Shown here in pieces: positions 50,278-62,784 of a stretch of DNA of 64,000 nucleotides (the first letter of the stretch is position 1; each line of letters begins with the position of its first letter). The stretch covers positions 1 to 64,000 of the forward strand of contig NW_025954977.1 of NCBI RefSeq assembly GCF_022376445.1. Direction: 5' to 3'. The stretch is from Fomitopsis serialis (taxonomy: Eukaryota; Basidiomycota; Agaricomycetes; Polyporales; Fomitopsidaceae). Below the pieces are notes generated by a model that was not told where the DNA came from, searched no databases, and saw only the letters and a list, made by a program, of their open reading frames with translations. Both the position numbers and the translations under genes were made by a program.

Positions 50278-53200
50278 CCTGTCACGTAGAAGGGGGGAAG
50301 GGTAGAGAGGGGTTCGCTGGGAGGAGATGGTCTGTGTGTGGACAGAGAAATTCAACGCAGCCAGCCCCAATTTATGTGTGATGCGATCCAGAGGGTCGGT
50401 CGACCGCAATTACCGCAATTCAACTAGCGCATCTCGGGCTCTACGACGCGAGGGCCGTATCTACATCTGAGATCTTCGAGATTTCGGTGTTGCTCGTGCG
50501 TGTGTAACGCTCATTTTCGGCAAGAAAACTAAGGCAGATTGAGACTCGCGGTCGCAGGTGTTAGCATAATGTGTCAGCGGCACATGTGATGGGGTTACGA
50601 TAGGCTTCTTCGCAAGCCGCGTGGATATGAAGCGTGTAAGTGGTGTAGTAGAGCCAAGTCGGACAAGGGCCCGAGTTGCACTACACTGATCTTCGTATCC
50701 GCCTTGTCAAATTGCAGGCTAATATATGGCGCCAGACGCTGCATCGAATTTGTGTCAGAAGTACTCAGCTAGTATGCTGTGAGTACTTACGTGGGGAAAG
50801 CGACAGAGGTTTGGCATGCCCGGCGGAGCTATGGAAGGTTCGATACGGTGACCCGTAGATCGGCAAGTAAGTACTATAGATGGGCGCCTTCGCTATGTCG
50901 GTGACCCCGCACAAATCGAGATAAGAAGGCATCCGATGCAAAGGGTCGGGCAAGGCAGGCTTGTGCCGCTTGTCTCGACATGCCCGGGCCCAGCCACCAC
51001 GCTAAACATCCATCAGCTTCACCAGTGATTTCTAGCGTGCCTAGGCGACCGGATCATTCGCTGCAATCGGTTCATACGCGCGATGTCATCTCCGTCGACC
51101 AGCACGTCAAGGAACCAATTTAATGACGCGAACATGACTGGCTTGTGCGTGAATACTGCTGGCACGATAAGGAACCACTACGCAGCCACTACGTACCGTA
51201 TGCACTAGTACTTGGCTGAGCGACGATGCACTCCGTATATGGCGATGCGGAACATTGGTACATGCACTGCGGGCGGGTTCGAAGCTGGACGCATCAATCC
51301 TCATGATCAGACCGTCGTTGTGGATTTGCTACGTTGACCCCGACAGCGTCTTCTGTATGAGATATTCTCGTAACGTTCTTTCGTATCGCCGTATAGTACG
51401 CAGCGGATGACCATGCTAGGGACTCCAATCGTGGGAGCTGCAGCCCATAAGGTGATGCTGGTCGGCTATAACCATTCGCTAATCAATTCTGTTAGTCGTC
51501 CCAAGTGATATATCATCCTACCAGACGGACGCCACCGGTGTGAATGTGCAGCATAGCAGCTGACTGCGATGTATTTGGTAGAGTTACGAGGGATAGTCTT
51601 GAGGGGTCTGAACAAGTTGCATACGCTCACAGCATGGGCAGCGCTCACAATGAATGTCACTGATCACGTACGTTGGTACACCACATGTCGTGTGTTGCTG
51701 ACGGACCGGCGTTGCAGAGTTATCTTCTAGGGCGAGGCGCTACGTCCCGCAAGCGTCCCTGTATGTAATGAGGGTGGTCCAGTGTAGATAGACAAATTTG
51801 CGGGAAACGCGACGCCGCAACATGGGCAGGTGACGTCGACGGCATTGTCGATCCATAAAGCAAGTGTCGTTCGGAAGTTTGGTAGCGAGTACAGTTTTGG
51901 GGAGAAGCATTCTCGACGCTAGAGATACCGGGCGCGCAAACCGAATATTCTGTACAGAAAGATTGTGCGCCACTTAGTGGCGGATACAAATGCCGTGATC
52001 GACGAGCACGCCGCGGAACTAAAGAGGAGCACGGATGGGCTGTGAAAGTTCTATGAAGCTCGGAAGCGGACACCCCTTTGCCTCGATTCGATCATGATAA
52101 CGACGTACCGTCCGCCTCGAACATCACAGACGGGCAGCATCCTTATCGCAGATGCTCGAGCACTTGTCTTGAACAAGGCCCATCGAACATAAGTAGCAAC
52201 CGTCGGGGGCATTGCGCACCGCTCGGTGTGTGCTGACGGATGCGTCACGCGCCACAGACAAACTTCAAGACCAGAGCGCTTACAGGCAGGCACCATGCTC
52301 GGAAAACGCGGCTGCTGGCATCTACCCGGGGATAGCGGGTGAATAAAACAACGTATGATTGACGGAAAGTACAGCATAACCCGAGGCACTCACTTTGCCA
52401 TATGCAAGAGCGTGGACAAACTTTCAGGTAAATCTTGGGCAATCCGCTTGTGATGATGGGCCGCAGCGCAGCCGTGCAACAGCTCAAAGAGAAGTGCATA
52501 CTAGGACTAGCTCCGTTAGCGGATCGGCTGGAGGTGGAGAAGCTAGTCCAACTTACGTTACAGTCGGATGGTCGGACTGACAGGGCAGACGGGGATTGTC
52601 TGATCCATAGCGCAGTCTTCTACTCCAGTAACGGACACGCGGTCCGTTTTTGATGCCTGACAGTTGGTGCGACTCCACTGGCGGCCTCAGCCATGCAGAG
52701 GGCCAGCCAGAACGCCGTATTACGGCATATCGACACACTGTGGTTCTAACCCGCTGTATGGTGGCCATAAGCGACGGTCGTTCTCCAGATAAGTCCCTTG
52801 ATTTCAGCAGTCACCATTTCTTCGTACCCGATCGTCCGGTAATATACACTCACCAGAAAGCTTGGTCTTTCGCTCCGTCCTTCCCCGTCAGAGGTCACTC
52901 TCGATTCCTTGGCGACATCGCCTGAACGGGTCTGTGGGCCTCTGTGGGCTTGTGTCGACGAGTTCGGGGTGATAATCAGGAACCTTGATCTAAGTTGGCG
53001 CCCAATTGGCAAACTGGGCATAGAGTTGCAGAGTAGCATCCGCGCGTGGCTTTTGTTCCCTATCTCGAGACCGGTCAGATGTGGGCGGTGGAGGAAGAGG
53101 GAAGTGTAGCGAAATAATCGAACGGCGTACTCGCGTGAGAGTGCGATCTAGGGAGGTCTAGGCACTGCGCCACGCCATGCCTGCCCATCGATGCTACGTA

Positions 53201-54858
53201 GGAACATTGACCCTGGTTGGAGAAGCAGCATGATGCTGTGCCGCGGCATTCGTTTGACCCATAACATCTACGACGCCAAAGTGTGTCCTTGTTTCGGAGT
53301 TAAGAGGTTGCGTGAAGGCTTACCGAAGTCGTTCGGTAATATCAATACCGAGCAGCCCCTACCCCCGTCCTGCTATCTGTACGAGATCAAGGGGCTGTTG
53401 AGACGGCAGTAGTAAGTTATGATCGCTGTTTCGCGCGCCGAGCGGCCAGTTCAAACGGTCAGAATTCTGCGATGCCAGATATGGAGGTGCGTACGTATCA
53501 TCCCGCTATCAATGAATAAGTCAGGAACGCTCTGGTAAGTGCATGCACCCGGTCTCTAGGGTGATCGCATGCCCTTGCTGACATTGTCAATTCCGCGTGC
53601 TGTGAATACAACAGACAGTGCGAGGCTGCGCTCGGCCGCACCTCAGCGTGAAGCGCCTTCACGCGCAGCAGTGGCAGCGAGTCGCCATCAATTTTGATCT
53701 TAACGGCTGCCGCGATTCGTGATGTCTGCACGATGTTGACCAGCGTTGCTCGTAATGCACTTCATTTGAGTAACACAGTCGACAGTCTCACCTGAACTGC
53801 ATCCGCGCTAAGGGGTTCCTAACCAGTCTATGAACCATGACGATGGCTCGAGCCCTCCCGGGAGAATGCCCGCTTCGTGCTACCAAGAAGTTCCTGCTGA
53901 AGACAAAGTCGGCGAGAAGCAAGTCAAGGTCCATTACAAACTAGTCGCGACGCAGCTCCAAACGTACTGTAGTCCGTTCAAGAGGTTAAATTGCTAGTCT
54001 CGCGAACCAGTAATCCGTGATGGGGTCGCAGCTCCAATCAGCGTAGTCCCTAAGTATCGCATTCTGTGAGTCAAAAAACAGTGCAAGATGTTCGTAGAAA
54101 GGGAGAAGAAGAGATCTAGGAATGGGCAATGGTCATGTACCACATTGACGCCGTTTAGTAAGCCCTGCCAATGGCCGATTACGTCTGAGCGCAAGTCAGC
54201 TGCAGCCTAGAAGCAACACGTTCAAGGGTGGTCGGCGACAGGTACTCTGCGACGCAATAAATCGCCTATGCATGAGGTCGTTGCTTAGCTGCCCACATCT
54301 ATCAAAGGAGTGAGGGCCAACGAGCAGCATACGGACGAGGCTTCACAGTTGATCAGAACGAAGCTCGGAACACGCGTTACGGTGGAAGAAATTCCTTGAG
54401 CTCATGCATCCACGAGGACAGCAGAAGTGTAATGTTCACGGAGATCCTCTCACCTGTCTCGTCATATGTCTCGTCGCCGTTCATAAGAACACCACTGACG
54501 CTTTTCGTCTGCCAGATCCTGCGGTCATCAATATGAATCACGTCCATTCCGTTGGACTGGAGTACACATTCCGTAGCGTGCTGGAGTGTCTGTTATACTT
54601 TTGGCAGGCTTTGACGTGGCTGAATGAGGGGAGGAGGAGGCCGTTTGGTGGTCGTCATGAAACGCAGAGACTGCTAGACGCCCCAACTGACGCGGTCCAG
54701 CGCGCTCCGCGCGGTCGGTCGTGGCGCGCACGTGATGGCGTATGTGGCACTGGCTGCGGTGGGAGTCGCTGCGTAGCGCGTAGCACGTACACCACCTCAC
54801 TCACTCGTCGGTTCCAGGCAGCTCGTCGCGCGCTGCAGCGAGCAGTCCAACTGCAATC
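50278..54858. other. Gene-poor block between acyl-CoA oxidase and VPS10
   Basis: About 4.6 kb in which no frame carries a family motif. The largest frame (plus, 54404-54862) is Arg-rich toward its end and overlaps the VPS10 start out of frame. No long repeats or tRNA-like folds are seen. The last few hundred bases must hold the VPS10 promoter, but no TATA box stands out. Confidence 0.45.
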
Positions 54859-57800
54859 ATGACCCCACGGTCTAGGACGACCCTCGTTCTATGGCTTGTT
54901 CACTTTCTATCCTGTCTGCTCGTGACAACTGCTCAGCAGCCCGACTATTCGGTCAACTACTTCCCAAATCTTCCCAGTAGACTCTTCTTTTTCGAAGACA
55001 CGACCGTATGGCCCATCTCTGCGTTTACGTGACCTGGACTAACCTGACGAACGTACTAGACTGCTATATACCATGACCTGATAGACGGGAATGTGTACGT
55101 GTCGCAAGACGAGGGAGCATCATGGGCACGGGCGGACGGAATACCGGAGGGCGATGCATCTATGGTCATAGAGCATCCATTTGACAGCAGCTATGTGCGT
55201 GCATGACCTGTGTCGCTACATTCTAACCCTTAACGGTCACTTAGGCCTTTGTTCTAACTCGGGGGGTTTCCCATTACCGCACCGCCGACCGAGGGAGGAC
55301 ATGGCAGCGCTTCGATATGCCCATCCCCCCAGCTCTCGTGGGCAAACCGCTTTCTTTTCACTCAGACCCCCAAAAATACGGGTACATTCTGTATCAAGGC
55401 ACCTCTTGCCAGTCCACGGGCGGTTGGGGCAGTGTCTGTCATGATGAGGTATGTAATGCACGGTCCCTCAATGCTTGTCAAGCCATAACGAAAACACCTT
55501 CTCTCGTCAGACATATTACACGAAGGAAGCTTTCAGCGATCTCCCTGAACTACTGCTTTCCGAGACATCCCGCTGCCAGTTCGCGCATAGCAGCGCAGAC
55601 TTCAAGCATGATGCACATCCTGACCTTATATATTGCGTCGCCTTTGACACCAGCACGTCCACGGGCATGCACTCGCTCTCAGCAAGTCGCTTGTTTTCAT
55701 CAGTAGACTTCTTCGAAGAAGACCTCAGAGTTGAAGACCTCGGGATCGGCAAGAACGCACGCGGTGTCGTCGCATTCGCCATCGTGTCCAAATTCGCAGT
55801 AGTAGCATTGCGAGATCTCAGTCCTTCCAGCGACGGCGAAATGCTCCTCTATGTCTCCGTCGACACCAAGACGTGGGCCAAGGCGCGCTTTCCCCATGCG
55901 TCCTCCGCGCGTCTCAGGGAGAATGGTTATACCATAGTAGAGTCGACGACGCACTCGCTGGCTGTCGATGTCATGCTTCAAGACATGATGACGACCATTG
56001 GAACACTGTTCGTCAGTAATTCAAACGGGACGTTCTTCGTGGAAAGCCTCAAGGATACGAACCGAAACGAGATGGGATACGTGGACTACGAAAACTTGTA
56101 CGGCATCGAAGGTGTCGGGCTTGCCAACATAGTCTCGAACGCAGAGGAAGTGGAGGGCCGCAGGGCACAGAAGAAACTCCAGACGAGGATTACCTTCGAC
56201 GACGGACGGACCTGGTCGCGCCTCGTTCCACCGTCCAGGGACAGCGAGAACCAGCGCATTTCATGCAATCCTGACAACGATGATTGCTCGTTACACCTGC
56301 ACTCGGTCACCATCCCTCATAACTTTGGCCGCGTTTTCTCCTCTCCTGCTCCTGGCTTCGTTATGGGTATTGGCTCCGTTGGGCCGTCCCTGAAGCCGTA
56401 TGACGAATGCGATACGTTTTTGAGCACGGATGCAGGCCGCACGTGGACGATGGTACATGCGAATGCGCACAAGTACGAATTTGGCGATTCGGGAAGTATC
56501 ATGGTGCTCGTCAATGACGAGGAGAGTACCGACCAAGTCACCTACTCGAGTGATCTCGGCAGGACATGGTAGGTCAAGCCGACTGAGGTAGCCAGCACAT
56601 GCATTGATCAGCGATTCAGGCGTACCTTCTCTTACGGATTCAACATGCGTGCTCGCATCTTGACGACCGTATCGGATTCGACATCGCAAAAGTTCATGCT
56701 TGTCGGCCAAGTATCGAGGCAGGACCAGCCGGGCCGTGGACGTTACGCTGTGGTCTTCCTCGACTTCGCGCCCATGCGCTCGCGCAAGTGCGGCGAAAAT
56801 GATTTCGAGCGATGGTATGCTCGCTCGATGACCCACGAGTGTCTGATGGGCCATAAGGTGATATTTATGCTCAACAGTCGCTGTCCAATCAATCCACTGA
56901 CGCGATGCTCGCCCATTTATAGCAATGGTACAGGCGCCGAAAGGCCAACGTGGATTGCTATGTCGGGGAGAAATTCCATGAGCCAATCGAACACGAGGAG
57001 AACTGTAGGTGCACGGACGAAGACTACGAATGGTGAGTGAGGCTGCGCGGGCGTGTGGATACCTAGCTGAAAGCTTCACGCAGCGACTACAACTTCGTGA
57101 GGCAGGGTGATCAGTGTGTCCCCACAGGACCGGAACCTATTCCCGCAGGCGTGTGCCCTCCCGACAACCCCGATGCTATGTATCTAGGATCGTCTGGCTA
57201 TCGACTCATCCCGGGCAATACCTGCGACAGGGCATCTGGTATCAAGAAAGACGAGCCTATTAGTAAGCCTTGCGCCAATGGTGAGTCTCACCGTGGTAGT
57301 ATGTTGGATACGCGTACTCATATGAACGCTGTAGCACAACCCGCTGAGGGCGAGGTTGTCCATCAGATTGTAACGTTCTTCCTTATCATGGCGTAGATTC
57401 CTGACTCATAGAATCTCGCTCAGTTCGAATTTCCGGCAGCCGTTGTGCAGTTCGCATACTTCAAGGATTCTACGGTCAGTGTCTGCTCGCTTGTCATTGA
57501 TTCATGTACTCACTCGCTACAGACAATTCTCGTTCGCCTGGAAGACTACAGCATCTGGCAGTCGAGCAACGAAGGGTACACCTGGCATCAAATCCAGCCC
57601 GAGGAGCGTTTCGTCGCCTTCTATCATCATGCTTTCAGTCACGACCGTGCATACCTCATCACTGGGACCAAACGGTACTACTACACTACGGACACAGGGA
57701 AGACGTGGTTATCCATGGATGGTCCCCTACCGCCAAACAATCTCGGCCTCCAGATCTTGCATTTCCATCCATCGAACTCCGACTACCTGATCTGGAGCGG

Positions 57801-60167
57801 CAGCGAGGGATGCATCGGCTTCGGCGAGAACTGCAATGTACAAGCCTACTACACTCGCAACAACGGACGTAAGTGGAACTTCATCGAGAAGTACGTCCGA
57901 AATTGCGCATGGGCTCGGGACGCCGAGTTGGTGGTGGATCCAAACCAGATAATCTGCGAGGTGTATAAGAATCAACAGGGCAATCAGAGGTTCTTCCAGA
58001 TGGAGAACCCGCTGCAATTGATCAGTGGGACAAACTTCTTCTCGAAAAAGACGAAGCTCTTCGACCACGTTGTCGGTTTTACCAAATTTAGCGAGTTCCT
58101 GATTGTCGCGGAGGTGCGCAGGCTTGTCCTCAATATCTGCCCTTGTTGACCAGGCCATGTCCTCAGTATCAAACACAGCGACAAACTTTGGACCTGCAAG
58201 TATCCTTGGATGGGCGGTCTTTCGCTAGTGGAATGTTCCCTCCCAATCTGCGACCGGATCAACATGCGAGTGCAGTGTCCATTATTCCGAGTGCGTGTGC
58301 TGAACTGTCTACAGGCATACACTATCCTCGAGTCCAGTACCATGTCCGTCTTCTTGCACGTCACTACGTCAGAGAGACCGAACCCGTACTGGGGAAGCAT
58401 CCTGAAGTCCAATTCAAACGGAACGTACTACGGCATTTCCCTTGAGAACGTCAATCGCAATGATGCTGGATATGTCGACTTCGAGAAGATGATCGGTCTA
58501 GATGGGATCGCCCTGGTCAATGTCGTATCAAACGCGCTGGAAGCCACTTTAACCGGCCGAAAGGAACTGGAAACTCGCATCACCCACAATGATGGTAAGC
58601 GCACGTTCTGTCACCCACAGACGCACACTAATTACCAGTCTTCCAGGTGGAACTTGGAAGCGGCTGGTGCCTCCCCCTAAAGATTCTCTTGGCAATCAGT
58701 ATTGGTGTGACAGCACTGTGAGCGGGCCACCTCCTCAAATGCGACGCGTCTAAACATTCTTGTTACTATCAGCGTTGCGCATTGCACATACATGGATACA
58801 CCGAGCGTTATGATGCGCGCGCGACCTATAGCACGCCGTCTGTGCCGGGTCTGCTCATGGCCGTTGGTAACGTCGGAGAGACGTTGGCAGGCTACTCTGA
58901 CAGTGACACATTCTTGAGCCGCGATGCTGGATTCACCTGGGAAGAGGTCCACAAGGATGCTCATCTATGGGAGTTTGGCGACTCGGGATCCATCCTCATC
59001 ATGGCGAACGACGAGGAACCAACTGATCACGTGCTCTTCAGCACTGACGAGGGTATTAGTTGGCGAGAATACAAGTTTACCGATGAGAGGATACGCGTCA
59101 AGGAGATCGTCACTGTTCCGACAGATACAAGTCGGCGGTTCATCCTAATGGGCTACTATCCCCGGTCACCAACCGTTCATGTCGCTGTGCACGTCGACTT
59201 CACGGCCCTGACATGGAAAGAGTGTCAGTGACACAATTTTCTATGCTCTGCATGCATGCTCACTGTCTGTCAATCTAGGTACTTTCAGCGTGGAAGATCC
59301 TGGGCATGATGATTTCGAACTCTGGAGTCCGAGTGAGAATCGAAATGAGTTGTGTCTTTTCGGTCGGCAGGTGGGTGACGCAGTGACACAGTCCGTTCTT
59401 CGCTTCTTACTAAGGGGCCGTAGACTATGTATCACCGCCGTGTACGTGAAACCAACTGTGTCGTTGGTAACCGTCCGAAGGCCGAGGCCAAGATAGTACG
59501 GAACTGCGCTTGCCAGGCTTCCGACTTTGAATGGTATGCACAGTCATCTCGTGCCGCATCTTGCAACAGTCGCTCACGTCTCAAGTGCAGTGAATTCAAC
59601 CACTACAGGGACGAGAACGGCGAATGCGTCCTCGTTCCGGGCACGCAGTCACTTTCCGACGATGATTCGTGCAATGGCGATGACGATTACTGGTACGAAC
59701 GCACCGCATACCGCAAAATCCCCTTCTCTAGTTGTGAGGGCGGGGATCGTCCGGATCGCGGGAAACAGCACATTTGCCCTGGGATCAGAGCACATGGCGC
59801 GTTCTTCTGGCTCATGATGCTCTTCATTCCGTGCGCCTTTGCAGGTCTCGCAGGATGGTGGTATGTCCGTAGGCGCGCAAGAGGGTACGTTCACCAGCAA
59901 GGCCCTCAGTAGCTGATGCTAATCCTCACCAACAGAGCCATCCGCCTTCCTGGCGGAGATACCGGCCCAAGATACGTGGGCAACTCAGGTACCCTCGAGA
60001 CGCTCGCGTCTGTGCCCTACTTCGTCATAGCCATGGCCGGAGCTGCGTGGGAGACAGTCGTAGAAAAGTTTGCCGATGCCACAACTGGTATGCGCACGCG
60101 CAGTGGGTACCGGACGGTGCCCATCGACGAAGATGCACAGATTTTGAGATTTGAGGACGAGGAGTAG
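54859..60167 (+). CDS. VPS10: Vacuolar protein sorting receptor Vps10 (sortilin family)
   Basis: A type I Golgi receptor that carries vacuolar hydrolases such as carboxypeptidase Y to the endosome. The signal peptide ([19 protein letters not shown]) is followed by two VPS10 domains, each a ten-bladed propeller with Asp-box blades ([68 protein letters not shown]). Each ends in a Cys-rich 10CC module ([20 protein letters not shown] in the first; ECVLVPGTQ and [14 protein letters not shown] in the second). A transmembrane helix ([20 protein letters not shown]) and a cytosolic tail ending ILRFEDEE complete about 1450 residues, the normal fungal size. Introns include 56571-56618, 58113 to about 58167, and a GC-AG intron at 58266-58314. 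No frame lesion was found. Confidence 0.95.
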
Positions 60168-60512
60168 GTTGGGCAGGGGATGTTAGTTAGCCGTGTTATG
60201 TTTCGATAGGTCCAGTGTAGTCCACTCTGCTTTCGCTTCACATCGACGCTCATCTATGTATCATATTTATCTCACCTGGATGTACCGCCCAAATTACGGC
60301 CCATCTCGACTCAGACCACCTCTTGGTGAACGCATGAGTGGCGCTGTTACTCCGTGTCTTCGACTGATTGCACAAGGAGGCGTCTCATGTGATTAGTACA
60401 TTATGTTGCTACACGATTATACACAGCAGTAAAACAACAATCACAGCACTAAGTCCGACGAGCCGAATAAAATGAGAGAAACATGCGCATGCTCGGGACA
60501 CGCATCCGCTTT
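60168..60512. other. Convergent 3' intergenic of VPS10 and RPB7
   Basis: About 345 bp between the two stop codons. It holds both 3' UTRs. No gene is seen. Confidence 0.5.
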
Positions 60513-61299
60513 TTAATCGATAACGCCGAGGTGGTCCTCCTTGATAGTACCAATCGCGAACTAAGATACTGGTTAGTGCATCCTAGCTCGGCACGAGGGA
60601 CCAGGTAGAAGGACTTGCGATTTCCGTGGCGTCGACACGCGTTCCGACAATTTTTAGTCTGACCTTCGTGTTTTTCTCGATGATCTGAGGCGCCGTCGCC
60701 ATGAGGCGTCCGTGGAACGGGAAGAGAAAACTCGTACCTGGTCTTCTGATGCGAAAGACGGCGGTTTGAGTTGGGGTCAAACCGCATATCGGGATGGATG
60801 AGCTGCAAAGCACAGTAAGCAATGTTCAACCGGCGGGAGCGTGGCCGAGGGTGGCACGCACCTGATGCGAGACGAAGACCGTCAAAGGTCCGACCTCAGC
60901 AAAGAAGCCCATCTAGTGACCATGTTGCAGTAGCAGGGGCGAAAGCGACGAGTAACAGCGCACCTTGTTTACATTATTTACCACTCCGTCGACCACCTCT
61001 CCCTTGAAAGGCTTGAATACGATAGCCCGGTAGCGCGTAATGAACTCGGCTTGACCACTGCCGGGGAGGACCATCCCCTTGCCTATGTCCAGGATGGATA
61101 CGACCGCGATGATGTAGCCGAACTGTCCAGAGCATGTGCCTTCGACATCTGAGTAGAGCTTGGACTCGAGGAACTGCAGCATACGCGGGCCAAAGTAGGA
61201 CGGATGGAGGAGGATGGTGTGTGACAGCTCTTTCTGAATGTCTGCATTGAATCAAGCACACCAGGCGGAAGTATGTATCTCACTCACGATGAAGAACAT
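60513..61299 (-). CDS. RPB7: DNA-directed RNA polymerase II subunit RPB7
   Basis: Rpb7 forms the Rpb4/Rpb7 stalk of RNA polymerase II and contacts nascent RNA. The first exon is only 12 coding nt (MFFI, 61288-61299). Exon 2 gives KELSHTILLHPSYFGPRML, then VEGTCSGQFGYIIAVVSI and RYRAIVFKPFKGEVVDGVV. Further exons give VGFFAEVGPLTVFVSHQ, LIHPDMRFDPNSN and IIEKNTKVRLKIVGTRVDA, and the end reads FAIGTIKEDHLGVID. All are hallmarks of the S1/OB fold of Rpb7, about 171 residues. Near 60762 one base seems missing, since adding it restores PPSFASEDQ after NPNSN-like sequence. The last intron (60561-60618) uses a GC donor (GCAAGT). The gene is divergent from the tRNA-Ile gene, 134 bp away. Confidence 0.92.
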
Positions 61300-61433
61300 G
61301 GTGGACAATCACATCGGCCAGCGGACGATGGCCACTGCAACAAGCAGCTGGAGCCGCCACGACCGCGTCGGTCAACCCACCGCGCGGTAACCGCGTTTTG
61401 AGACACAATTATTACATTAGAGCGTATAGATAT

Positions 61434-61522
61434 GGCCGACTAGCTCAGTTGGTTAGAGCGTGGTGCTAATAAGCATTGCTTACGTAACGCCAAGGTCGTC
61501 GGTTCGATCCCGGCGTTGGCCA
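61434..61522 (+). tRNA. tRNA-Ile (anticodon AAT), with a 15-nt intron
   Basis: Acceptor arms GGCCGAC and GTTGGCC pair and A61522 is the discriminator. The D arm is GCTCAGTTGGTTAGAGC, the anticodon stem TGGTG pairs with CGCCA, and the loop CTAATAA carries anticodon AAT. The T arm is GTCGG TTCGATC CCGGC. A 15-nt insertion (AGCATTGCTTACGTA) lies directly after position 37, the canonical site for nuclear tRNA introns. The mature RNA would be 74 nt. A and B boxes are internal, and a TTTT at 61529-61532 just downstream fits Pol III termination. Confidence 0.93.
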
Positions 61523-61707
61523 CTTCGTTTTGTTCTTTTGACCTCTTTCATGAGGTTCTGGAGGAGTGCAAGGTGGTCATCCGCATCACGTCGGCAGAAC
61601 GATTGTTTGTGGACACGCTCGACATATTTGTTGTTTTTGTACCTCTTAGACCTCAACAGACCTGGTATACTAATGGCTACACAAAGACTATACTACAAGC
61701 AATTGGA

Positions 61708-62784
61708 CTACGAGGCAGTGGTGCCACATCTTTCCTCTAGTTCCTCCTCTTCCTTCTGCAAACGTTTCATGGTCGCTTCTAATAGCCTCCGCCGCCTTTC
61801 CTCCCTCGACTCGTCGCCCGGCAAGATCGGCGTGCCGCCGAGAATGTACGTCTGCGCCTCTGCCTCGAGCTCTGACGATGGCTGGTACGCATCACCGGAC
61901 CCAACGAGATGGTGCGTCCCCTCCGTCGCAGCGCGTTCGAATTCCGCGACCTCGCGATTCAGCTGGGAGTTCATCTCTTTGAACTAAAGGGTGCCCACCA
62001 GATCGTCAGTGCGACATCGCGAAAGCAGAGGACCCGAACTCACGTTGTTGTCATGATCTTGCCAAACGTTGTGCGTCAACTCGTGACACAGCACCTTCCG
62101 CACCTCGCTATACAGCCGGAACCCATCATACCGGTCCGTGCGCAACCGGAGTTTGATCGCCTGGCCTGCGTTAACGTTCAGTCCGAGGAGGTGCGGCTGC
62201 TCGTGCGGCGCCAGCTCCGTCAAGAGGTCGACGGCGAGGTGATGCCTCTGCATGACGTGCCGGATTGCAGGGTCATTCGCGAGCCGCGTCAAAAGCGCCC
62301 GAGCGGAGGCGGGCTCGGGGAGGTGTGCAAGGGGCTCGATGCGATTGAAGGTGTATTGGGAAGATGTGGAGGGCGAGGAGGTAGAGCGGACCTGAGGCGA
62401 TTATTCAGGGAATGAGCGTGACCGGAAAGGATGAGCAAGCCTACGCACCTTGACAGGAGCCTTCAGTGCCCTCTCCCGCAATATTCGCTCCTTCCTCTGA
62501 TGTTCAGTGTCTGCTGAGAGCGTGCGGCCCAGCTCCTCCGTCGTCGAGCCTAACATCTGGACTTTCGTGCCATTCTTGAACCCAGCGAGTGAAAGCGTGT
62601 CTGTTTCCTGGATATTGGCTTTCTTGCCCTTGAACAACAGCTTTTGGAGGTATGGAGGTACGGACGTGAGCTCTTCCAGACGAGCCTGCAGGAGAGCAAT
62701 GGTATCATTTGGCAGCAAGGAGAGGCGGTGTTGTACACCACGGTGCGATACAATGAGTTCTATCGGTTGCATATCGGCAGACAT
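61708..62784 (-). CDS. Ubiquitin-like/WLM-domain metalloprotease fusion
   Basis: The N-terminal third is a ubiquitin-like domain (LIVSHRGVQHRLSLLPNDTI, YLQKLLFKGKKANIQETDTL, SLAGFKNGTKVQMLGST). After an intron comes a WLM (Wss1-like) domain (LNVNAGQAIKLRLRTD, GFRLYSEVRKVLCHELTHNV) with the HExxH zinc site HELTH at about 62065-62080. It ends in an acidic coiled coil (REERRRRLLEATMKRLQKEE). The Wss1/SPRTN class cuts DNA-protein crosslinks and SUMO-linked substrates. UBL-WLM fusions are known in fission yeast and plants, but their function is less clear. Start at 62784 (MSADMQPIEL) is chosen because the UBL fold begins there. An upstream in-frame Met at 62841 would add 19 residues. Introns lie near 62393-62450 and 61986-62042. 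Confidence 0.88.

Noticed and set aside
54404..54862. 152-codon plus-strand frame before VPS10
   Set aside because: Overlaps the VPS10 start out of frame and becomes Arg-rich without order. The VPS10 start at 54859 has a clear signal peptide.
56291..57079. 262-codon minus-strand frame
   Set aside because: Antisense to the first VPS10 propeller and its 10CC module. The plus strand carries the conserved protein.
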